Source: Actinobacteria bacterium UBA4719 (GTDB lineage: Bacteria; Actinomycetota; Actinomycetes; Actinomycetales; Dermatophilaceae). Taken from it: DNA of 17,931 nt. The notes under the pieces are model-generated. The model did no database searches. It saw only the letters and a list, made by a program, of their open reading frames with translations, and was not told the origin of the DNA. Position numbers and translations under genes: made by a program. Within the stretch, counting starts at the first letter, position 1, and each line of letters starts with the position of its first letter. Below are positions 15,384 through 17,931 of this stretch, piece after piece. The stretch lies in contig DHJN01000056.1 of the NCBI GenBank assembly GCA_002404345.1, positions 1 through 17,931 of the forward strand. The letters run 5' to 3'.

Positions 15384-15939
15384 CTCGTGCCGGACTTCGG
15401 CTCGCACGAGCTCACTGGTGCGCAGCAGCAGGGCGTTGACGTCTCGTCGATGTGCTGCCACGTCCAGCTTCAGGAGCGCATCGGCGCTGCTGTCACTGGG
15501 GCGTTCGGTCTCCCCCAGGGCGAGGCGGAGCTCATCGTGGAGCGGGCGGGCCTGTTGCAGCGTCAGCGCTTCGGTCAGATACCAGCGCAGCTCATGGAGG
15601 TCCCGCATGATCGGGAACACCTCGAACATCTGCTCTGCGGTTCGCGGAGCCCGCCGCCAGTCCTGTCCGCCGAAAGTGACCTGAGACCTTCTGCCCCGCG
15701 CCGAAACAGTCGTAAACGGTGCATCCCCGAAAACCCTGCTGCCGCAGTTCGGTGTGGATGCCGCAGCGGAAGTCCGGGTGCAGGTGGGGACAAGCCTGCC
15801 CGGCCTTCTTGGTGATCGCGAAGTCTGCCGAGGCTGAGAAGGCCGGCGCGACGCAAAACAGGGCAAAGCCGCTCGCGCAGTCAGCTCGCAGGCTGAGGCG
15901 ATCTTCGTCGAGGGCGCGATCCTCAGCGGACGTCGACAC
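15384..15939 (-). pseudogene. Frameshifted, 3'-truncated Cys-rich / pentapeptide-repeat protein gene
   Basis: Starts at GTG 15939, overlapping the cimA stop by 17 bp. The first frame encodes 86 residues with a Cys-rich module: LRADCASGFALFCVAPAF, ADFAITKKAGQACPHL, FRCGIHTEL, GFRGCTVYDCFGAGQKVS. Near 15678-15690 the homology jumps frame and continues as QVTFGGQDWR, EQMFEVFPIMRDLHELRWYLTEAL, LDVAAHRRDVNALLLRTSELVRAEV. A 2-base loss (or 1-base gain) explains this. In intact relatives (from memory) a long run of A(D/N)LxG pentapeptides follows; none is found here in any frame. So the gene has both a frameshift and a lost 3' end. A sequencing error could explain the frameshift but not the missing tail. 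Confidence 0.8.
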
Positions 15940-17503
15940 CCTGACGCATCAATCCGTAGGTGATGCCGTCGGTGAGGCTGATCCAGCTAGCCTCCACGAT
16001 GTTGGCCGCGACACCGACGGTCTCCCACGACGTCACACCGTCTGAATGCTCAATCAGCACGCGGGTGCTCGCGTCAGTGCCGTGGGCCGCGTCAAAGAGG
16101 CGGACCCGGAAGTCGATCAGCTCGATCTTGGCAAGCTCGGGGTAGGCAACCAACAGCGCCTGGCGAACCGCCCGGTCGAGCGAGTCCACCGGACCGTTGC
16201 CCTCGGCCGTGACGACCACCCGCTCGCCCGCCGCCCACAGCTTCACCGTGGCCTCCGAAACCGGGCCACCCTTGGTGTAGGTGTGGTCGGTGATGATCCG
16301 CCACGACTCCACCCGGAAGTAGCTCGGCCGGTTCCCGAGCTCCTCGCGCAGCAACAGGTCGAACGATGCGTCGGCCGCCTCGAAGGTCCAGCCCTGAGCC
16401 TCGAGATCCTTGACCCGTTTGACGATTCGCGACAACAGGTCACTCTGGCCGCTCAGGTCGAAGCCCAGCTCGCGCGCTTTCAGCTCGATGCTGGCCCGAC
16501 CGGCCATGCCGGAGACGAGCATGCGCATGTCGTTGCCCACGGCCAGGGGGTCCGTGTGCTGGTAGAGATCGGGATCCACCTTGATCGCACTCGCGTGCAG
16601 GCCGGCCTTGTGCGCGAAGGCACTGGCTCCGACATACGGCTGGCGGCTGTAGGGCGGGACGTTGGTCACCTCGCTGATCTGATGCGCGATGCGGGTGGCC
16701 TCGGCCAGCCGGGTGGGCGGGAGCAGGTCCAGGCCCTCCTTGAGCTGAAGGTTGCTGATGACGCTGAGCAGATCGGCGTTGCCGGTGCGCTCGCCGTAGC
16801 CGTTGACCGTGCCCTGGAAGTGCGTCGCTCCAGCCCGGATCGCGGCCATCGAGTTGGCGACCGCGCAGCCGGTGTCGTTGTGGCAGTGGATGCCGAGGCG
16901 ACCCGCCGTGGCGTCCAGGACGTCGGCGACCACATCCGACACCTGATGCGGCAGCATGCCGCCGTTGGTGTCGCACAGAGCCACCAGCTCAGCCCCCGCC
17001 TCCAGCGCGGTGTGGATCACCTCGAGGGCGTAGTCACGGTCGCTGCGATATCCATCGAAGAAGTGCTCGGCGTCCAGAAACACCCGCCGGCCCTCCGAGG
17101 TCAGCCAGCCGACCGTGTCGCGCACCATCGCGAGGTTCTCATGCGGCGTCGTGCGCAGGGCGATCTCGACATGACGCACGTGCGCTTTGGCCACCAGCGT
17201 GACCACTGAGGCACCCGAGTCGACGAGCGCCCGGACCTGCGGGTCGTCAGCTGCCACGGTGCCCGCCCGCCTGGTGGCGCCAAACGCGGCGAGCGTCGCA
17301 TTGCGCAGCGAGAGCTCCCGCTGGGCCCGTGCGAAGAACTCCGTGTCACTGGGGTTGGCGCCGGGCCAGCCGCCTTCGATGAAGCCGACACCGAGGTCGT
17401 CCAGGAGCACCGCAATGGCCAGCTTGTCCGCGATCGAAAGGTTCAGGCCCTCTTGCTGCGCACCATCACGCAACGTGGTGTCGTAGACGTGCAGGTCGGT
17501 CAT
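15923..17503 (-). CDS. cimA: (R)-citramalate synthase
   Basis: 526 aa, LeuA-like acyl transferase. Condenses pyruvate and acetyl-CoA to citramalate, the first step of a threonine-independent isoleucine route; LeuCD and LeuB then act on the product. HMGL-type TIM barrel: YDTTLRDGAQQEGLNLS (7-23, Arg12/Asp13), EGGWPGANP (43-51), metal-binding HCHND (206-210), and GTVNGYGERTGNADL (231-245). C-terminal LeuA-type regulatory domain (about 390-520) ending IVEASWISLTDGITYGL, the usual allosteric site. GWPGANPSDTEFF and length favour CimA over LeuA or homocitrate synthase. ATG 17503 has ACAGGG upstream. Confidence 0.93.
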   Translation of the reverse strand: MTDLHVYDTTLRDGAQQEGLNLSIADKLAIAVLLDDLGVGFIEGGWPGANPSDTEFFARAQRELSLRNATLAAFGATRRAGTVAADDPQVRALVDSGASVVTLVAKAHVRHVEIALRTTPHENLAMVRDTVGWLTSEGRRVFLDAEHFFDGYRSDRDYALEVIHTALEAGAELVALCDTNGGMLPHQVSDVVADVLDATAGRLGIHCHNDTGCAVANSMAAIRAGATHFQGTVNGYGERTGNADLLSVISNLQLKEGLDLLPPTRLAEATRIAHQISEVTNVPPYSRQPYVGASAFAHKAGLHASAIKVDPDLYQHTDPLAVGNDMRMLVSGMAGRASIELKARELGFDLSGQSDLLSRIVKRVKDLEAQGWTFEAADASFDLLLREELGNRPSYFRVESWRIITDHTYTKGGPVSEATVKLWAAGERVVVTAEGNGPVDSLDRAVRQALLVAYPELAKIELIDFRVRLFDAAHGTDASTRVLIEHSDGVTSWETVGVAANIVEASWISLTDGITYGLMRQGVDVR

Positions 17504-17512
17504 CGTCAGCCC

Positions 17513-17537
17513 TGTCTCACGCAGTTATGTCTCACGC
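17513..17537. promoter_or_regulatory. Direct repeat TGTCTCACGC x2 upstream of cimA
   Basis: TGTCTCACGC occurs at 17513-17522 and 17528-17537, 15 bp apart, 10 to 34 bp before the cimA start. On the minus strand CATAAC lies between the copies and could be a -10. The core GTCTCA is also the half-site of the leuC palindrome, so the same regulator may bind both; inference. Confidence 0.5.
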
Positions 17538-17650
17538 TGTACATGCAGTCGTCGGTCACGCACTGCCCCCGGCACGTGCTGTGCCGAGGCTGTGATCTCC
17601 ATGGTCCGTCACAATCGTCTCGCCGCGCGCTTCGCCCGGGCGGGGTGTGG

Positions 17651-17743
17651 CCCGGGAACCCTGGGACATGGCCCGGGAACCCTGGGACATGGCCCGGGAA
17701 CCCTGGGACATGGCCCGGGAACCCTGGGACATGGCCCGGGAAC
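17651..17743. repeat. 21-bp tandem array, 4.4 copies
   Basis: Four identical 21-bp units start at 17651, 17672, 17693 and 17714, with a 9-bp fifth copy at 17735. Each starts CCCGGGAACCC and continues TGGGACATGG. Perfect identity means recent expansion or strong homogenisation. It lies between cimA and a minus-strand terminator. Confidence 0.95.
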
Positions 17744-17744
17744 G

Positions 17745-17772
17745 AAAAGACCCCCCAGGGTATGGGAGGTCT
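17745..17772 (-). terminator. Minus-strand intrinsic terminator
   Basis: Read on the minus strand: AGACCTCCC-ATACCCT-GGGGGGTCT, then TTTCG (TCTTTTCG across the end). Eight of nine stem positions pair, and the T-run follows directly. It would end transcripts arriving from beyond the right edge, or act as an attenuator ahead of cimA. Confidence 0.7.
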
Positions 17773-17856
17773 GCGCGGCGGGAAAAGCCCGTCGCGCTAG
17801 TCGATAATGATGGTGGCGGTAGCCACCACCGTCCATGTGCTGCTCACGTCAGCAGC
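17773..17856 (-). other. Three consecutive hairpins before the terminator
   Basis: Plus coordinates: GCGCGGCGGG-AAAAG-CCCGTCGCGC (17773-17797, one G-T pair), TGGTGGC-GGTA-GCCACCA (17811-17828, perfect) and GCTGCT-CACGTC-AGCAGC (17839-17856, perfect). Together with the terminator they form a run of four stem-loops in about 110 nt, with no gene. Consistent with a structured leader, attenuator or small RNA. Confidence 0.5.
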
Positions 17857-17876
17857 GTGGCACGCGCGTCCATCAT
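17844..17876 (-). CDS. Possible 10-codon leader peptide
   Basis: Minus-strand ATG ATG GAC ... ACG CTG CTG ACG TGA encodes MMDARATLLT. A weak purine-rich stretch (GAGACGGG) lies about 8 nt upstream. Its Leu codons and stop fall within the first hairpin of the structured region, as in ribosome-controlled attenuators. Very short and without homology evidence, so speculative. Confidence 0.2.
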   Translation of the reverse strand: MMDARATLLT

Positions 17877-17931
17877 CTGGCTACCCGTCTCGACCTGTGG
17901 TCACCTAGGCGCATTCTCACCCACAGCGCAT

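Noticed and set aside
15234..15815. 193-codon plus-strand gene opposite the pseudogene
   Set aside because: No family features; the minus strand in the same interval has clear homology, although broken.
16046..17209. 387-codon plus-strand open frame
   Set aside because: Antisense shadow of cimA with no recognisable domain.
17651..17836. Small proteins made of PGTWPGN, GTLGHGP or VPGPCPR heptapeptides
   Set aside because: They are translations of the 21-bp repeat in several frames on both strands, with no ribosome site or conserved flank.
17808..17900. T-box riboswitch
   Set aside because: GGTGGCTACCGCC resembles the T-box sequence but has an extra base, and no stem I or specifier loop could be recognised.

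Overview
The DNA is GC-rich and dense with genes from a high-GC actinobacterium. Gene order matches, from memory, the Mycobacterium tuberculosis Rv2980-Rv2995c neighbourhood: DUF3515, ddlA, gpsA, fbiD/cofC, hupB, leuD, leuC, IclR regulator, tRNA-Glu/Gln, gltX, fumarylacetoacetate hydrolase. Additions such as plsC, cimA and a cystathionine gamma-lyase-type enzyme suggest a Micrococcales genome, perhaps Intrasporangiaceae; the genus cannot be fixed from the sequence.

Layout. 1-5.7 kb: the 3' part of a DUF3515 lipoprotein gene (+), ddl (-), a cystathionine gamma-lyase/synthase (+), the overlapping pair plsC-gpsA (-), and cofC plus a tiny cold-shock-like gene (+). 5.7-9.6 kb: a hup gene with a long Lys/Ala-rich tail (-), a 428-bp gene-free interval, leuCD (-) and a divergent IclR regulator (+), with a palindromic operator candidate between leuC and the regulator. 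9.6-10.3 kb: two tRNA genes (-; Gln-CTG, then Glu-CTC) with strong hairpins and two tandem-repeat arrays. 10.3-13.4 kb: a probable operon FAH hydrolase-gltX-HAD phosphatase (-). 13.5-15.2 kb: a 312-aa protein of the type often labelled 3-methyladenine DNA glycosylase, overlapping by 4 bp a VapBC toxin-antitoxin pair (+). 15.2-15.9 kb: decayed DNA with a frameshifted, truncated Cys-rich/pentapeptide-type gene (-). 15.9-17.5 kb: cimA (-). 17.5-17.9 kb: a 21-bp tandem repeat and a string of four hairpins ending in a minus-strand terminator.

Shared functions. leuC, leuD, cimA and the IclR regulator serve branched-chain amino acid synthesis. gpsA and plsC serve phospholipid synthesis, ddl cell-wall synthesis, cofC coenzyme F420 synthesis, and gltX sits near its cognate tRNA-Glu.

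Most unusual points: (1) five short tandem-repeat arrays, each of a different unit, confined to gaps between genes; (2) a VapBC operator and promoter buried in the 3' end of an upstream coding gene; (3) a palindrome that exactly fills the spacer of a predicted leuCD promoter, with the same GTCTCA half-site repeated before cimA; (4) a multi-hairpin leader-like element at the right edge; (5) several genes whose start codon lies 6-10 nt after a TAnnnT -10 box, as expected for leaderless mRNAs. No clearly new multi-gene system is proven here.
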